From Rhodobacteraceae bacterium D3-12 (GTDB taxonomy: Bacteria; Pseudomonadota; Alphaproteobacteria; Rhodobacterales; Rhodobacteraceae), in contig CP104793.1 in assembly GCA_025916135.1 (NCBI GenBank), positions 2,790,001 through 2,854,000 on the forward strand: a stretch of DNA of 64,000 nucleotides, read 5' to 3'. This document shows, piece after piece, positions 18,744 through 28,165 of the stretch. Position 1 is the first letter of the stretch. Each line of letters starts with the position of its first letter. Made by a program: the position numbers and the translations under genes. The notes under the pieces were generated by a model that ran no database searches, was not told the DNA's origin, and saw only the letters and a program-made list of their open reading frames with translations.

Positions 18744-19486
18744 GCACGCCTGCACGCAATACCGTCCTCATCACCGGCGGCTCTGCCGGTATCGGTGCTG
18801 CCTGCGCCCGTCATGCCGCGTCCAAAGGGCGCAACGTGATCCTCACCTACAACAGTGACCGCGCCGGGGCCGACGCCGTCGCATCCGATGTCATCGCTGC
18901 AGGACAGTCTGCGCAGGTCATCCGCTGCGATGTGAGCGACTCCGCCCAAATCGACGCGCTGTTTGCGGCCATAGACCCCGCCACGCCGATCGACCTTGTA
19001 AACAATGCAGGGATCGTCGCGCCGACGGCTTCTGTGAACGACCTGACAGCAGAGCGGCTTACGCAAATCTTTGCGGTCAACGTGGTCGGCGCGATCCTCG
19101 TCGCGCGCGGCGCAGTGGCGCATATGCGCCGCGCCCCGCGCAGCGGCCATATCGTCAACATCTCCTCGGCGGCGGCGCGGCTCGGATCGGCCAACCTCTA
19201 TGTCGACTATGCCGCCTCCAAAGGCGCGGTAGACACGTTTACCACCGGCCTCTCCGGCGAACTGGCGGGCGAAGGCATCCGCGTCAACGCCGTACGTCCG
19301 GGTATGGTTTTAACCGACATCCACACCAAAGGCGGCGAACCCGACCGCGCCCAGCGACTGGCCCCCACGATCCCGATGCAGCGCCCCGGAACAGCGGCCG
19401 AAATCGCCGCGTCGGTGATCTGGCTCTTGTCCGACGAAGCCTCCTATGTCACCGGCGCTTTCCTCGATGTCTCGGGCGGACGATGA
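18740..19486 (+). CDS. SDR family oxidoreductase
   Basis: 248 aa from the ATG at 18740, overlapping the previous stop by 4 bp. Classical SDR of the FabG-like type: TGGSAGIG, NNAG, ISSAAARLG (Ser), YAASK, PGMVLTDIH, and the C-terminal SDEASYVTGAFLDVSGGR. NADP(H) is likely from the basic position after the second strand, but this is not certain. It sits between a membrane protein and another small membrane protein with overlapping ends on both sides, so the three are made together; the shared role is unknown. Confidence 0.9.
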   Translation: MSTPARNTVLITGGSAGIGAACARHAASKGRNVILTYNSDRAGADAVASDVIAAGQSAQVIRCDVSDSAQIDALFAAIDPATPIDLVNNAGIVAPTASVNDLTAERLTQIFAVNVVGAILVARGAVAHMRRAPRSGHIVNISSAAARLGSANLYVDYAASKGAVDTFTTGLSGELAGEGIRVNAVRPGMVLTDIHTKGGEPDRAQRLAPTIPMQRPGTAAEIAASVIWLLSDEASYVTGAFLDVSGGR

Positions 19487-19926
19487 ACGCTCCGCCGCCG
19501 CCCTATCGGTTTGAAAACCGTGGCCGGTCACGCCGCGCCATGATCACACTGGCTTTGATATGGAGCGCGCTCGCCGCGCTCACCGCCCTGATTGACCTGT
19601 CACTGTGGATCGGAGGCGCGGTCTTACTGCTCAGCCTGCCCGCAGCTTGGGAAGTGCTGCGCGACCCCCGCTCGTCTCTCACACTCGACACAGACACTCT
19701 TGCTTGGACCAGCGCCCGTTTCTCCGACAGCCTGCCGCTTCGCCAAATCCGCAGCGTGCGGTTTGACACCCGGCTGGACCTGTCGGTCAAAATGACACTG
19801 CTGCTGACTGATGGGCGCAAAATTCGCCTCCCTCACGCCTGCGCCCCGCCCCATCGTAGCTTCGAAGCGGCGCTAAAGACGCGTGGCATCGCGACCGAAC
19901 GACACCACTTCACTCTGATTGGCTAA
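19483..19926 (+). CDS. Two-helix membrane protein with a PH-like soluble part, function unknown
   Basis: 147 aa, start overlapping the SDR stop by 4 bp. Two membrane helices (about 20-38 and 42-60; ITLALIWSALAALTALI and LWIGGAVLLLSLPAAW) are followed by a beta-rich part (RSSLTLDTDTLAWTS, IRSVRFDTRLDLSVKMTLLL) that resembles bacterial PH-like domains. No family can be named with confidence. Last gene of the coupled operon. Confidence 0.75.
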   Translation: MNAPPPPYRFENRGRSRRAMITLALIWSALAALTALIDLSLWIGGAVLLLSLPAAWEVLRDPRSSLTLDTDTLAWTSARFSDSLPLRQIRSVRFDTRLDLSVKMTLLLTDGRKIRLPHACAPPHRSFEAALKTRGIATERHHFTLIG

Positions 19927-19927
19927 G

Positions 19928-20170
19928 GCGTTGCGCCGCGCTGCGCACGTCAACTGTCCGAGGGCTTGCGCCGCGCTTCGTGCGTCGACTGTCAAAGGGT
20001 TTGCGCCGCACTTCGTGCGTCGGCTGCCTGAGGTTTTGCGCCGCACTTCGTGCGTCGCCGGGGGGCCTCGCTTCGCTCGGCCCAAACGACCCCGTAGAAT
20101 AGAGCACTATTTGCCACCGCTGGTTTTTGAGTAGAGGTCGGGGATTTGGGTATTTCTCCAATGACAGAAA
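19928..20170 (+). repeat. Family B intergenic repeat, copy 2, with four tandem units
   Basis: Between convergent genes. Four units of about 36-37 bp, each built on TTGCGCCGCACTTCGTGCGT, start at about 19930, 19966, 20002 and 20036; each can fold as CGCAC-TTC-GTGCG. The last runs into GGGGCCTCGCTTCGCTCGGC, as in the other copies, and the right end holds GGGTATTTCTCCAATGACAG followed by AAA. The first unit is the most degenerate. With the two hairpin structures at 20147-20326 it fills the 400-bp gap; no gene is seen. Confidence 0.8.
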
Positions 20171-20201
20171 CCACCCCCCTCTGTCATGGCACAAATACCC
20201 A
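20147..20201. repeat. Nested double inverted repeat
   Basis: Outer arms TGGGTATTT (20147-20155) and AAATACCCA (20193-20201) enclose inner arms ATGACAGA (20161-20168) and TCTGTCAT (20180-20187), all perfect. The structure grows out of the conserved right end of the family B repeat. Confidence 0.75.
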
Positions 20202-20237
20202 CTCCCAGAGTTGCGGCAAAGACAGGCTCACCCGGAG

Positions 20238-20326
20238 CAGCCCCCTTTGACCCGTGGGGTGGGCAAGAGTGGCGCAAGAACCTTGGCGAGGCGGTGGCTT
20301 GGGTGGGAACGGGTCAAAGGGGGCTG
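20238..20326. repeat. 18-bp perfect inverted repeat flanking 53 bp, at the 3' end of lolD
   Basis: CAGCCCCCTTTGACCCGT (20238-20255) and its exact reverse complement (20309-20326) surround a G-rich 53-bp loop. The right arm reaches to 2 bp from the lolD stop codon, so a lolD transcript would form a very stable long stem. It may act in termination or RNA stability. It could also be a remnant end-pair of a small mobile element; no coding capacity lies inside. Confidence 0.7.
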
Positions 20327-20327
20327 T

Positions 20328-21011
20328 TCAGCCCGCCACCAAACTGCCGTTCTCCATGCGCAATACCCGGTCCATGCGCGCGGCGAGCTCCATGTTATGC
20401 GTCGCGATCAGCGCCGAAAGGCCGGTGCCGCGTGCAAGGTCGATCAGCGTCTCAAACACCGTGTCCGATGTGCCGGGGTCAAGGTTGCCAGTCGGTTCAT
20501 CCGCCAACAACAGGCGCGGCGCATTGGCCAGCGCACGGCAAAACGCCACCCGCTGCTGCTCGCCCCCTGACATCGCCGCCGGTCGGTGCCCGGCACGCTC
20601 TGCCACGCCCACCCGCGCCAACAGGTCATTGGCCCGCAGCTCTGCCTCGGCCCGCGCGAACCCATTGGCCAGTTGCGGCAACACCACGTTTTCCAACGCG
20701 CTGAACTCCGGCAGCAAATGGTGAAACTGGTAGACAAAGCCCACATCCTGCCGCCGCACCGCCGTGCGCCGCCTGTCGCTCAGCCCGCTCATCTCCTGTC
20801 CGGCAATCCGCACTGTTCCGCTATCGGCAACATCCAACAGCCCGGCAATATGCAGCAGCGTCGATTTCCCTGCCCCCGACGGCGCCACCAGCGCCACGAT
20901 CTCGCCTGCATCAAGCGACAGGTCCACACCCGCCAGCACTTCAACCGCATTCGGTTTGCCCCGGTTGTAACTCTTCGTCACGCCGCGCAATTCCAGTATC
21001 GGCTCACTCAT
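20328..21011 (-). CDS. lolD: ABC transporter ATP-binding protein LolD
   Basis: 227 aa. Walker [11 protein letters not shown]-loop region [17 protein letters not shown] (the lolD-type HHLLPEF), signature [15 protein letters not shown], Walker [13 protein letters not shown] and the switch His in IATHNMEL. It powers release of outer-membrane lipoproteins from the inner membrane to LolA. It overlaps the 3' end of the partner permease gene by 8 bp. Usual length. Confidence 0.94.
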   Translation of the reverse strand: MSEPILELRGVTKSYNRGKPNAVEVLAGVDLSLDAGEIVALVAPSGAGKSTLLHIAGLLDVADSGTVRIAGQEMSGLSDRRRTAVRRQDVGFVYQFHHLLPEFSALENVVLPQLANGFARAEAELRANDLLARVGVAERAGHRPAAMSGGEQQRVAFCRALANAPRLLLADEPTGNLDPGTSDTVFETLIDLARGTGLSALIATHNMELAARMDRVLRMENGSLVAG

Positions 21012-22254
21012 AGCGCAACGCCTCCACCGGGTTCATCCGCGCTGCACGCCGCGCCGGAAATATCGTCACAATGAATGACAGCCCCAAGCTCAGCCCGACA
21101 GCCGACATCACGTCACCCATCTGTAATTTCGCCGGCAGGTAATAGATCCCGCGGATCGACGGATCCCACGCCTGACCGCCCGACATCCAGTTCACAAACC
21201 CGAACACCTGATCAATATAGATCGCAAAAAGACAGCCCAGCGCCACGCCCAAAGCCGTGCCGATGATCCCGGTGAACGCGCCGCAAATAAAGAACACCCT
21301 GAGCACCGAACCCTCGCTCAAACCCACGGTGCGCAAAATGCCAATATCGCGCCCCTTGTTTTTGACCAGCATGATCAACCCCGACACGATGTTCATCGTC
21401 GCGATCAGCACCAGCACCGACAGGATCACGAACATCACGTTGTCCTCAATATCCAGCGCGCGCAGGAAGGCGCCCGACGCGTCCCGCCATGTCCACATCA
21501 AGGCCCGCTCGCCCGCGGCGCGGATCAACGGCAAAGACAGCGCATCCACCGCCTCGGGCGTCGTGACCATCACTTCCAATTCATCCGCCACACCCTCGCG
21601 ATTGAAGAACTGCTGCGCCTCACTAAAAGGCATGTAAACCCGTGTGCGATCAATGTCATAGCGCCCTGCGGTAAAGATATAGACCACCTCGTACGCCTTG
21701 ACCCGCGGCGAGGTGCCAAAGGCGGTTTTCACACCGTTCGGGCTGATCACCTTGATCCTGTCGCCCACCGACACGCCCAATTCCCGCGCCACGCCCGACC
21801 CGATGGCGACGCCCTGCGCGAACCTGTCAATCTCGCCCAGCGCATCCTGCGGGTCGGCCACGCGCGGAATGGTCTTGAGGTTCTCTTCGCTGATCCCGAA
21901 CACCTCGATCCCGGCGTTTCGGTTGCGGGCATTGGCCATCACCTGCCCCTTGATCAACGGCGCCGCCCGCGTCACCCCCGGCACGGCACGCACCCGCTCG
22001 GCCATAGCCTCGTAATCCTTGATCGTGCGGTCGCTGCGTTGGGTGACCGGATCAACCTCGGCCGAGTTATAAATCGTCACATGAGCATTGGCGCCCAGAA
22101 TGGTCTCAACCAATTCCGAGCGGAAACCGGCACGCACCGACAGCGTTGCGATCAAGGCCGCCACGGCCAGTGTGATCCCGATCAGCGAGATCCACGTCAT
22201 CACGCTCACGCCGCCTTCGGCACGGCGCGCCCGCAGGTATCGCCACGCGATCAT
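21004..22254 (-). CDS. lolC: Lipoprotein-releasing ABC transporter permease LolC/LolE family
   Basis: 416 aa from the ATG at 22254 ([20 protein letters not shown]). Four membrane helices: one after the N-terminus ([20 protein letters not shown]) and three at the C-terminal end, around a large periplasmic domain (about 60-265). The FtsX-like part with [16 protein letters not shown] is clear. A better start, with GGAG before it, is the ATG at 22292 (MAGKTP...), but that frame meets this one only if one C is added to the six-C run at 22274-22279; the joined product would begin [17 protein letters not shown], as relatives do. One permease gene with one lolD implies a homodimer (LolF-like) or a second permease elsewhere. 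Confidence 0.88.
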   Translation of the reverse strand: MIAWRYLRARRAEGGVSVMTWISLIGITLAVAALIATLSVRAGFRSELVETILGANAHVTIYNSAEVDPVTQRSDRTIKDYEAMAERVRAVPGVTRAAPLIKGQVMANARNRNAGIEVFGISEENLKTIPRVADPQDALGEIDRFAQGVAIGSGVARELGVSVGDRIKVISPNGVKTAFGTSPRVKAYEVVYIFTAGRYDIDRTRVYMPFSEAQQFFNREGVADELEVMVTTPEAVDALSLPLIRAAGERALMWTWRDASGAFLRALDIEDNVMFVILSVLVLIATMNIVSGLIMLVKNKGRDIGILRTVGLSEGSVLRVFFICGAFTGIIGTALGVALGCLFAIYIDQVFGFVNWMSGGQAWDPSIRGIYYLPAKLQMGDVMSAVGLSLGLSFIVTIFPARRAARMNPVEALRYE

Positions 22255-22345
22255 GAATTCAAACGCCGCAAAAGGGGGGTCTTGCCTGCCATGCCTGCTC
22301 CGATGGTCTTGGTTGGTCGCAATCTGCGTTGCGGCGGGGCTTAGG

Positions 22346-22873
22346 TCAAGCCGAAGTGGCCGCCAGAGACCCGCGCTCTGCGGGCTTACGGCGTGCAAAC
22401 GCCGCCCGGATCACCGCAAGCGCCCCGCCGATAAGCGCCAATCCGCCCAAAAGGCCGATCCCCGCGAAGATCGCCCCCTCAACCGTCAGCGGCACAGCCG
22501 GGCGAAACGCGCCCCAAGTGTTCGCCGCGATCTCCTTATCGCTGAACCGCGCCACGCGGTAACTGCGCGTAAACGCCCCCGCGCCGCGCATCTCGGCCAA
22601 CTCACCCGACATATGCTCATAACGCGCCAGCGTGTGCCCCATGGTCTCGGCCCGTTTCGCCCCCATCGCCCCGCCGTTTGACAACGACTCCAACGCGGCG
22701 GCACGGCTTAGCCCGACCGCCGTGGCATCCGCATCAAACTCGGCCACAAAGCGTTCCAGCTCATCCACGGCTCCGCCCAAACGCTGCATATATTGCTGCG
22801 AAAACTCCGGTGCCTGCGACAGCCCCGCTGCGCCGGCGATCCCGCCGGCCAATGTAAGTGCCTTGAGAAGCAT
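22346..22873 (-). CDS. DUF2937 family protein
   Basis: 175 aa. The N-terminal helix (MLLKALTLAGGIAGAAGLSQ) runs into APEFSQQYMQRLGGAVDELERFVAEFDADA, the DUF2937 fingerprint. A helical middle part is followed by a C-terminal membrane helix (IFAGIGLLGGLALIGGALAVI). Probably an inner-membrane protein with its middle part in the periplasm. Function unknown. It lies 61 bp downstream of a cluster of small membrane proteins on the same strand. Confidence 0.8.
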   Translation of the reverse strand: MLLKALTLAGGIAGAAGLSQAPEFSQQYMQRLGGAVDELERFVAEFDADATAVGLSRAAALESLSNGGAMGAKRAETMGHTLARYEHMSGELAEMRGAGAFTRSYRVARFSDKEIAANTWGAFRPAVPLTVEGAIFAGIGLLGGLALIGGALAVIRAAFARRKPAERGSLAATSA

Positions 22874-22934
22874 CTGCTCTGCCTCTTGTTGTTTTGTAAA
22901 AGCCTAACAGAAATCTGCTATCCTGGGTAGAGGC

Positions 22935-23234
22935 TTAGCCCGCGCCCTGCCCATCGTCCTGCCCGTCGTCGCGTTTCCTTGCGCGCCACCACGCAATAGC
23001 CCCGCCCAAAAGCAATCCAATCACCCCCGGCATCAGGAAAAAGAATATCGCCAGCATCATGGCAATGCCGTCCCAACCCGTTTGCGCGCCCTGCGCCTCG
23101 ATCCATTGCCAGATGACGACGGCCATCATCGCCGCTGCGGTCAGCCACAACATCAGCCACGCGCGCTTGCGTCCCAACATAAAGCCGAACAAAACGCCCA
23201 CCACGAAACAGGCCGCCGGTATCGCGTATTGCAT
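22935..23234 (-). CDS. Small three-helix membrane protein, function unknown
   Basis: 99 aa from the ATG at 23234, preceded by GGAGGG. Three membrane segments (about 3-20, 27-45, 57-83) and a short charged tail ending DDGQDDGQGAG. No family recognised. It is the last gene of an operon with two DUF2484 genes and an APC permease; the gap to the gene before it is 4 bp. Confidence 0.75.
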   Translation of the reverse strand: MQYAIPAACFVVGVLFGFMLGRKRAWLMLWLTAAAMMAVVIWQWIEAQGAQTGWDGIAMMLAIFFFLMPGVIGLLLGGAIAWWRARKRDDGQDDGQGAG

Positions 23235-23238
23235 GTCG

Positions 23239-23493
23239 CTACCCTCCGCGCGCCATCTGCCGTTTGATCCAACGGCCAAGGTATATCACCGGCCAGCGCA
23301 GCACGCTCATCGCCGCCGCCAGCGCCAAAAGCGCGATCCAGATGCCGTTTTGCCAGAAGACCCAGCCAAGCAGCGGAATGCCAATCGCGATCAGCACATA
23401 TGCCCGCCGCCAATGGTAATCCTTCGACGGCACCATCGCCGCCACATTCGCCGCCACCAACCACGCGCAAACAGCAATCAGCGACCCGCTCAT
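23239..23493 (-). CDS. DUF2484 family protein, second paralogue
   Basis: 84 aa from the ATG at 23493, overlapping the stop of the first paralogue by 4 bp. Three hydrophobic stretches (SLIAVCAWLVAANVAAM, YVLIAIGIPLLGWVFWQ, WIALLALAAAMSVLRWP) with the family spacing: xNxxAMxPS-x-x-x-H/R then PLLGW..WQ-x-G-x-W. It aligns end to end with the neighbour, so the pair is a tandem duplication. Inner membrane; function unknown. From memory, DUF2484 genes usually lie between murC and murB in Rhodobacterales. Confidence 0.82.
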   Translation of the reverse strand: MSGSLIAVCAWLVAANVAAMVPSKDYHWRRAYVLIAIGIPLLGWVFWQNGIWIALLALAAAMSVLRWPVIYLGRWIKRQMARGG

Positions 23494-23756
23494 TTGCGCA
23501 TCTCGGGCGGCAATTCCACCGCCTCGCCCCGCGCCCTGCGCCACAAATAGCGTAGCGGGTTGCGAAACATCGACACAAACGCCGCCAGCCCAAGCGCCGC
23601 GAACACCCAGCCATGCTGCCAGCCGATATAGCCGATCAAAACCGGGGCCGCGATCAACAGGCTCAGCCCCGGCACATATTGCCGCCGCATCGGTAGCATC
23701 GCCACCACCGTGGCCGCAACCACCCACAAACACCCCAAAAACAGCGAGAGGCTCAT
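23490..23756 (-). CDS. DUF2484 family protein, first paralogue
   Basis: 88 aa from the ATG at 23756, overlapping the APC permease stop by 4 bp. SLFLGCLWVVAATVVAMLPM, LSLLIAAPVLIGYIGWQHGW and FAALGLAAFVSMFRNPLRYL give the three helices and the MxRxPLRYLWRR ending typical of DUF2484. Function unknown; near-certain membrane protein. Confidence 0.85.
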   Translation of the reverse strand: MSLSLFLGCLWVVAATVVAMLPMRRQYVPGLSLLIAAPVLIGYIGWQHGWVFAALGLAAFVSMFRNPLRYLWRRARGEAVELPPEMRK

Positions 23757-24973
23757 CCCATCCCTCCAAGATTGACCGCCAAAGCCCCGCCCGCAAGGAC
23801 AAGCCCCACAACCGGAACCGCCATCCACACCCGGAACGGCGCCTCAGGCTCTCGTATTTTCATAACGATCAACGACAGGTTCACCAACATGAAAACACCC
23901 AGCAGGATCGAACTGGCCCCCTCGGCCAACACCGCCACAGGCAATGCAATCGCCGCGCCAACCACGGCTGCCCCGATCAAAACAGAGGCCAAAACCGGCG
24001 TCCCGGTGCGCGTGTTGGCATGGTGGAAAACCCCCAACAGCGCGGTGCGTTTGCCCAGACCAAACAGCACCCGGCTCGCCATGACAATCTGCGCCAACAC
24101 ACCGTTCAGCGCGGCGAAAACGGCAATCGCCGACAACACCACAACCGATCCGGCCCATGTCGCGCCGAAACCTGCCTCCCAAACCAAAACCAGCGGCTTC
24201 TCGCTCCCCGCCAAATCGCGCAGCTCCACGGCCCGCACGGCGGCAAAACTCACCCCCGCATAAATCAGCGTGGTCAGAGCCAGAGCAATCAGGATAGCGC
24301 GCGGCATGTTGCGTTCCGGCTCCTTTACTTCCTCGGCCATATTCACGATGTCCTCAAAACCGATAAAGGCGAAAAACGCCAACGCCGCCCCCGCCGCGAT
24401 CCCGGTAAGGGCAAGCTCGTCTGGCAGGACCAGCCACTCTTGCGCCGCAAATCCCGCCACCGGTTCGGCACTCATCCCCGCCCCGAACACCAGCACCAAA
24501 CCGATGATCTCAACCGCCGTGAACACCGCCGCCAACCACAGGCTCTCCAGCACCCCGATCACCGCCACCAAGGTCAGCCCCGCGCCCAGCACGATCATCG
24601 CCGCGCCCTCCGGCACCTCCATAACAGCGGTCAAATACCCGACCCCGCCGCGCAACACCGCCGCCGCCGACACCGTGCCCGCCACCACAATGGCCAACCC
24701 AACCAGCACCGCCAAAAGCTGGCTGCTCAATGCCCGCCCGACATAGGCCGCCTCGCCCGCCGCCTCGGGAATGCGCGCTGAAAACTCGGAATAAGACAGC
24801 GCGGTCGGAACCGCGATCATCCCGGCACACAGAAACGCCATTGGCGCCCAAAGCCCCGCCGCCCCGGCCACCGCACCGACCAGAACATAAATCCCCGCCC
24901 CAACCATGACGCCCACGCCATAGGCGGTCAAAAGACCCAAGCCGATCCTGCGCTTTAGATGCTCTTCACCCAT
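23753..24973 (-). CDS. APC family amino acid permease
   Basis: 406 aa from the ATG at 24973, which shares its A with the stop of the upstream gene (TGATG). About twelve membrane helices. The APC fingerprint is in helix 1 (GVGVMVGAGIYVLVGAVAG) and the following AGMIAVPTALSYSEFSARIPEAAGEAAYV, and in helix 6 (AFFAFIGFEDIVNMAEEVKEPERNMP), all conserved in amino acid/polyamine permeases. Substrate unknown. It is the only transporter in an operon of small membrane proteins. Confidence 0.88.
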   Translation of the reverse strand: MGEEHLKRRIGLGLLTAYGVGVMVGAGIYVLVGAVAGAAGLWAPMAFLCAGMIAVPTALSYSEFSARIPEAAGEAAYVGRALSSQLLAVLVGLAIVVAGTVSAAAVLRGGVGYLTAVMEVPEGAAMIVLGAGLTLVAVIGVLESLWLAAVFTAVEIIGLVLVFGAGMSAEPVAGFAAQEWLVLPDELALTGIAAGAALAFFAFIGFEDIVNMAEEVKEPERNMPRAILIALALTTLIYAGVSFAAVRAVELRDLAGSEKPLVLVWEAGFGATWAGSVVVLSAIAVFAALNGVLAQIVMASRVLFGLGKRTALLGVFHHANTRTGTPVLASVLIGAAVVGAAIALPVAVLAEGASSILLGVFMLVNLSLIVMKIREPEAPFRVWMAVPVVGLVLAGGALAVNLGGMG

Positions 24974-25200
24974 CAGAATATCCCGCCAAACATCATCCGC
25001 CGCAGCGGCCGCGCAAGGCCCAATCCGGCAACCATCACACTCAGCCCCGCCGCCGCTTCGGCCGGATTGTCGCGCATATGCAGCCCCAACATCACCCCCG
25101 CCGCCAGCGCAAACGCCATGACAAATCGCCGCAATACCCGCGTCACGGCCAGCACCGCGCCCAGCACAACAATCCCGGCAATGATCCAAACCCAGCTCAT
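24973..25200 (-). CDS. Small membrane protein, function unknown
   Basis: 75 aa from the ATG at 25200 (MSWVWIIAGIVVLGAVLAVT). One clear N-terminal membrane helix, a basic turn (RVLRRF), a second helix (VMAFALAAGVMLGLHM) and a third weaker one (AGLSVMVAGLGLARPL). The stop shares one base with the start of the permease gene, so they are coupled. First gene of its operon; a family A repeat array lies just upstream. Confidence 0.65.
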   Translation of the reverse strand: MSWVWIIAGIVVLGAVLAVTRVLRRFVMAFALAAGVMLGLHMRDNPAEAAAGLSVMVAGLGLARPLRRMMFGGIF

Positions 25201-25259
25201 CCGCGCAGCCCGCCCGCGCCCGTGATCGCCCACACCCGCATCCAAGCGCCCGCCCCGGC

Positions 25260-25450
25260 TTCATCTGACCGGAAATATCCCGGGGGGTTTGGGGGCTGGC
25301 CCCCCATTTGCAAAAGCGGGTTGGAGGGCTGCCCCCCAATTATTACGGCTGGTTTGGGAGGCTCCCCCCATTTGATACCGTGGTTTTGGAAGCTGCCCGC
25401 CTAATCCTTACCGCGGTTCGGAAGGCTGCCCCCCCAATCCTGACCAAGGG
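25260..25450 (+). repeat. Family A intergenic repeat, copy 2, with five tandem units
   Basis: Head TTCATCTGACCGGAAATATC then CCGGGGGG (25260-25287), followed by five degenerate units of about 32-33 bp, each with a core such as GGGGGCTGGCCCCCC or GGGAGGCTCCCCCC. The array fills most of the 300-bp gap between the murC stop and the next operon on the same strand; no gene is seen there. Confidence 0.82.
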
Positions 25451-25502
25451 TTCAATAACACCCCCCACCCCGAGAGCCGCGCAAAAACCCCCGCCTGCAT
25501 CC

Positions 25503-26903
25503 TCACGCGCTCAGCTTCTCCGGCAAAGCATGCGCCCAGGTCGAGATTGTCCCCGCGCCAAGACACACAACCATATCGCCCGGCTTGGCCTGCTCCTTCA
25601 CCAGCCGCACCAGATCATCCAGATCCTCGATCGCGCGCGCATGGCGATGCCCGTGAGCGATCAGCCCGGCGACCAACCCGTCACGATCCGCGCCCGCAAT
25701 CGGCTCTTCCCCGGCGGCATAGACGTCTGCAATCGCCACCACGTCGGCCTCGTTGAAACAGGTGCAAAAATCCTCGAACAGGCTCGACAGACGGGAATAG
25801 CGATGCGGCTGATGCACCGCGATCACGCGCCCTTCGGTGGCTTGCCGCGCGGCCTTCAGAACGGCGGCAATCTCAACCGGGTGATGGCCGTAATCATCAA
25901 TGATCGACACGCCACCCACTTCGCCAACCCGCGTGAACCGCCGGTTCACCCCGCCAAAGGCGGCCAATGCGGCGCGGATCTCTTCGCTTTTCATACCCAG
26001 ATGGCGCGCAATCGCCACCGCACTCAGCGCATTCGAAACATTGTGATCCCCCGGCATCGGCAGGCTACAGCCTTCGATCATCTTGCCCTCGCCCGACAGC
26101 ACAATATCGAAATGCGCCACCCCGGCCTTATATGTCAGGTTCACCGCCCGCACATCGGCCTGCGCGTTAAAACCAAAGGTGACAACACGCCGGTCGGTGA
26201 TTTTACCGACCAAAGTCTGCACATCCGGGTCATCGGTGCAGCATACGGCCAAGCCGTAAAAAGGGATGTTGCTGACGAAATCCTCAAACCCTTGGTGCAG
26301 CGCCTCTTCCGTGCCCCAATGCTCCATATGTTCGGGGTCGATATTGGTCACAATCGCAATCGTCGCTGGCAGGCGGTTAAAGGTGCCGTCGCTTTCGTCG
26401 GCCTCCACCACCATCCACTCGCCCTCACCCACACGGGCGTTCGAGCCATAGGCGTGGATGATCCCGCCGTTGATCACTGTGGGATCAAAATTGCCGTGAT
26501 CCAAAAGGGCCGCCACCATCGTCGTCGTCGTGGTCTTGCCGTGGGTGCCAGCCACCGCGATGTTGGATTTGAGCCGCATCAATTCAGCCAGCATTTCCGC
26601 CCGGCGCACCACCGGCAACCCCAACCGACGCGCCTCGTCCAACTCCGGGTTGCCCGGCTTGATCGCGGATGAAATCACGACGACTTCGGCGTTTTCAAGG
26701 TTCGCGGCCTTCTGCCCTTCAAAGATATGCGCGCCCATCCCGGCAAGCCGCTCGGTGATCGGCGTCGATTTCAAATCCGACCCCTGAACCACATAGCCGT
26801 GGTTCACCAGAACTTCGGCAATCCCCGACATGCCAATGCCCCCGATGCCCACAAAATGGATCGGTCCTACATCTCCGGGAAGCTTGGTCGCCGCTGCATT
26901 CAT
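25503..26903 (-). CDS. murC: UDP-N-acetylmuramate--L-alanine ligase
   Basis: 466 aa. Mur ligase: N-terminal UDP-binding [17 protein letters not shown]-binding [16 protein letters not shown], and the central motif [16 protein letters not shown]. It adds L-alanine to UDP-MurNAc in the cytosol, the first step of the stem peptide. It follows murG by 66 bp on the same strand; ftsW, murG and murC form one cell-wall block. The usual downstream neighbour murB is not in the window. Confidence 0.97.
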   Translation of the reverse strand: MNAAATKLPGDVGPIHFVGIGGIGMSGIAEVLVNHGYVVQGSDLKSTPITERLAGMGAHIFEGQKAANLENAEVVVISSAIKPGNPELDEARRLGLPVVRRAEMLAELMRLKSNIAVAGTHGKTTTTTMVAALLDHGNFDPTVINGGIIHAYGSNARVGEGEWMVVEADESDGTFNRLPATIAIVTNIDPEHMEHWGTEEALHQGFEDFVSNIPFYGLAVCCTDDPDVQTLVGKITDRRVVTFGFNAQADVRAVNLTYKAGVAHFDIVLSGEGKMIEGCSLPMPGDHNVSNALSAVAIARHLGMKSEEIRAALAAFGGVNRRFTRVGEVGGVSIIDDYGHHPVEIAAVLKAARQATEGRVIAVHQPHRYSRLSSLFEDFCTCFNEADVVAIADVYAAGEEPIAGADRDGLVAGLIAHGHRHARAIEDLDDLVRLVKEQAKPGDMVVCLGAGTISTWAHALPEKLSA

Positions 26904-26969
26904 CGCCTTGCCTTTCGTTCAATCCATCGGGTGGCTTTGCCCCACCGCTTTGCACCTGTTGTTCTACGC

Positions 26970-28070
26970 TTATTGCTCTACGCCGGCCAATTGCTCGACC
27001 AGCTGAACCAACTCATCTGTCGCTTCGGGCTTGCCCATCGCAATCGCGCCCTGCGACATGGCCAACGCCCCTTCGGGCTGGCTCAGGACAAGGCGGATCT
27101 GCTCGCTCAGGCTCTCAACCTCAAGCTTGCTCTCGGGAATGACAATCGCCGCCCCAGCCTCGGACAAACCACGCGCATTGGCGCTCTGATGATCGCCCGC
27201 CGCTGCGGCATAGGGGATCAAAATCGAAGGCCGGCCAATCACGCTGATATCCGCCACCGAGGACGCGCCCGACCGCGAAATCACCAGCTGCGCCTCGGTC
27301 ATACGACGCGGCACATCCTGAAAGAACGGCTGCACATCGGCGTCAATCCCGTTTTCGGCGTAAAACTGCGTCACCCGCTCGGCGTCTTCATCACGCGCCT
27401 GATGGCTCACCCGCACATATTGCAAAATATCCATCGGCAAATCCGCAATCGCTGGCGGCACCACATCGCTCAGAATACGCGCGCCCTGACTGCCGCCAAT
27501 CACAAGGATCGACATCGGGTAATCCCCCGGCGCGATATAGGCCGCATTGGCGCGCTCCAGAACCGCATTGCGCACCGGGTTGCCGGTGTGATGCCCCTCG
27601 ATCCCCTCTGGCATGTCGGTCGGCCATGTGCCACAGGCAACAAGATCCACACGCTTGGCAAACACCCGGTTCACCCGGCCCAAAACACCATTCTGCTCAT
27701 GAATCATCCGCGGCAGCTTGAGCAGCCACGCCGCGCCCATCGCCGGAATCGTGGGATAGCCGCCAAAGCCGACCACCACATCGGGCCTATCGCGCCGCAT
27801 CCGCCACGCCTGCGCCAGAACACCCATCCCAATCCGGAACGGCGCGGCCAGCTTGGCCAGAATACCACCCCGCGCGAATGTCGCGCTCGACACCTGCTCG
27901 ATCTCAACAGAATGCGGAAAGCCACCGGTATAGCGCGCGCCGCGCGCGTCGGTAGACAGTTTCACCCGCCACCCCTTGCGCAACATCACCTCGGCAAGCG
28001 CCTGCGCCGGGAACATATGTCCCCCCGTGCCACCCGCCGCGATCACCAGAAGTCTCTGCCGTTCTGCCAT
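26970..28070 (-). CDS. murG: UDP-N-acetylglucosamine--N-acetylmuramyl-(pentapeptide) pyrophosphoryl-undecaprenol GlcNAc transferase
   Basis: 366 aa from the ATG at 28070, preceded by GAGGG; nine more in-frame codons upstream lack a site. GT28 family: the N-terminal G-loop [31 protein letters not shown] (lipid-I side), and the C-terminal [14 protein letters not shown] and [11 protein letters not shown]. It converts lipid I to lipid II at the inner face of the membrane. It acts directly before the SEDS protein FtsW encoded just upstream. Confidence 0.97.
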   Translation of the reverse strand: MAERQRLLVIAAGGTGGHMFPAQALAEVMLRKGWRVKLSTDARGARYTGGFPHSVEIEQVSSATFARGGILAKLAAPFRIGMGVLAQAWRMRRDRPDVVVGFGGYPTIPAMGAAWLLKLPRMIHEQNGVLGRVNRVFAKRVDLVACGTWPTDMPEGIEGHHTGNPVRNAVLERANAAYIAPGDYPMSILVIGGSQGARILSDVVPPAIADLPMDILQYVRVSHQARDEDAERVTQFYAENGIDADVQPFFQDVPRRMTEAQLVISRSGASSVADISVIGRPSILIPYAAAAGDHQSANARGLSEAGAAIVIPESKLEVESLSEQIRLVLSQPEGALAMSQGAIAMGKPEATDELVQLVEQLAGVEQ

Positions 28071-28084
28071 ACCGTCCCTCGTAG

Positions 28085-28165
28085 GGTGGGGTTTCACCCC
28101 ACCATGCGCTGCCCTGTCGGCAACCGCCCCGTAAGCGACTGCCCCGTCAGCAACCGTCCTGTCAC
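28085..28165. repeat. Hairpin and short degenerate tandem repeat between ftsW and murG
   Basis: A perfect 8-bp inverted repeat, GGTGGGGT-TTC-ACCCCACC (28085-28103), is followed by about four degenerate copies of a 15-16-bp unit like CCCGTCAGCAACCG (28109-28165). The unit copies extend right up to the ftsW stop codon. No function known. Confidence 0.55.

Noticed and set aside
20238-20326. Insertion sequence with terminal inverted repeats
   Set aside because: Only 53 bp lie between the arms, with no transposase and no visible target duplication.
23239-23811. 190-aa gene starting at 23811
   Set aside because: The first two thirds are the shadow of the first DUF2484 gene; the real protein starts at the ATG at 23493, which overlaps the previous stop.
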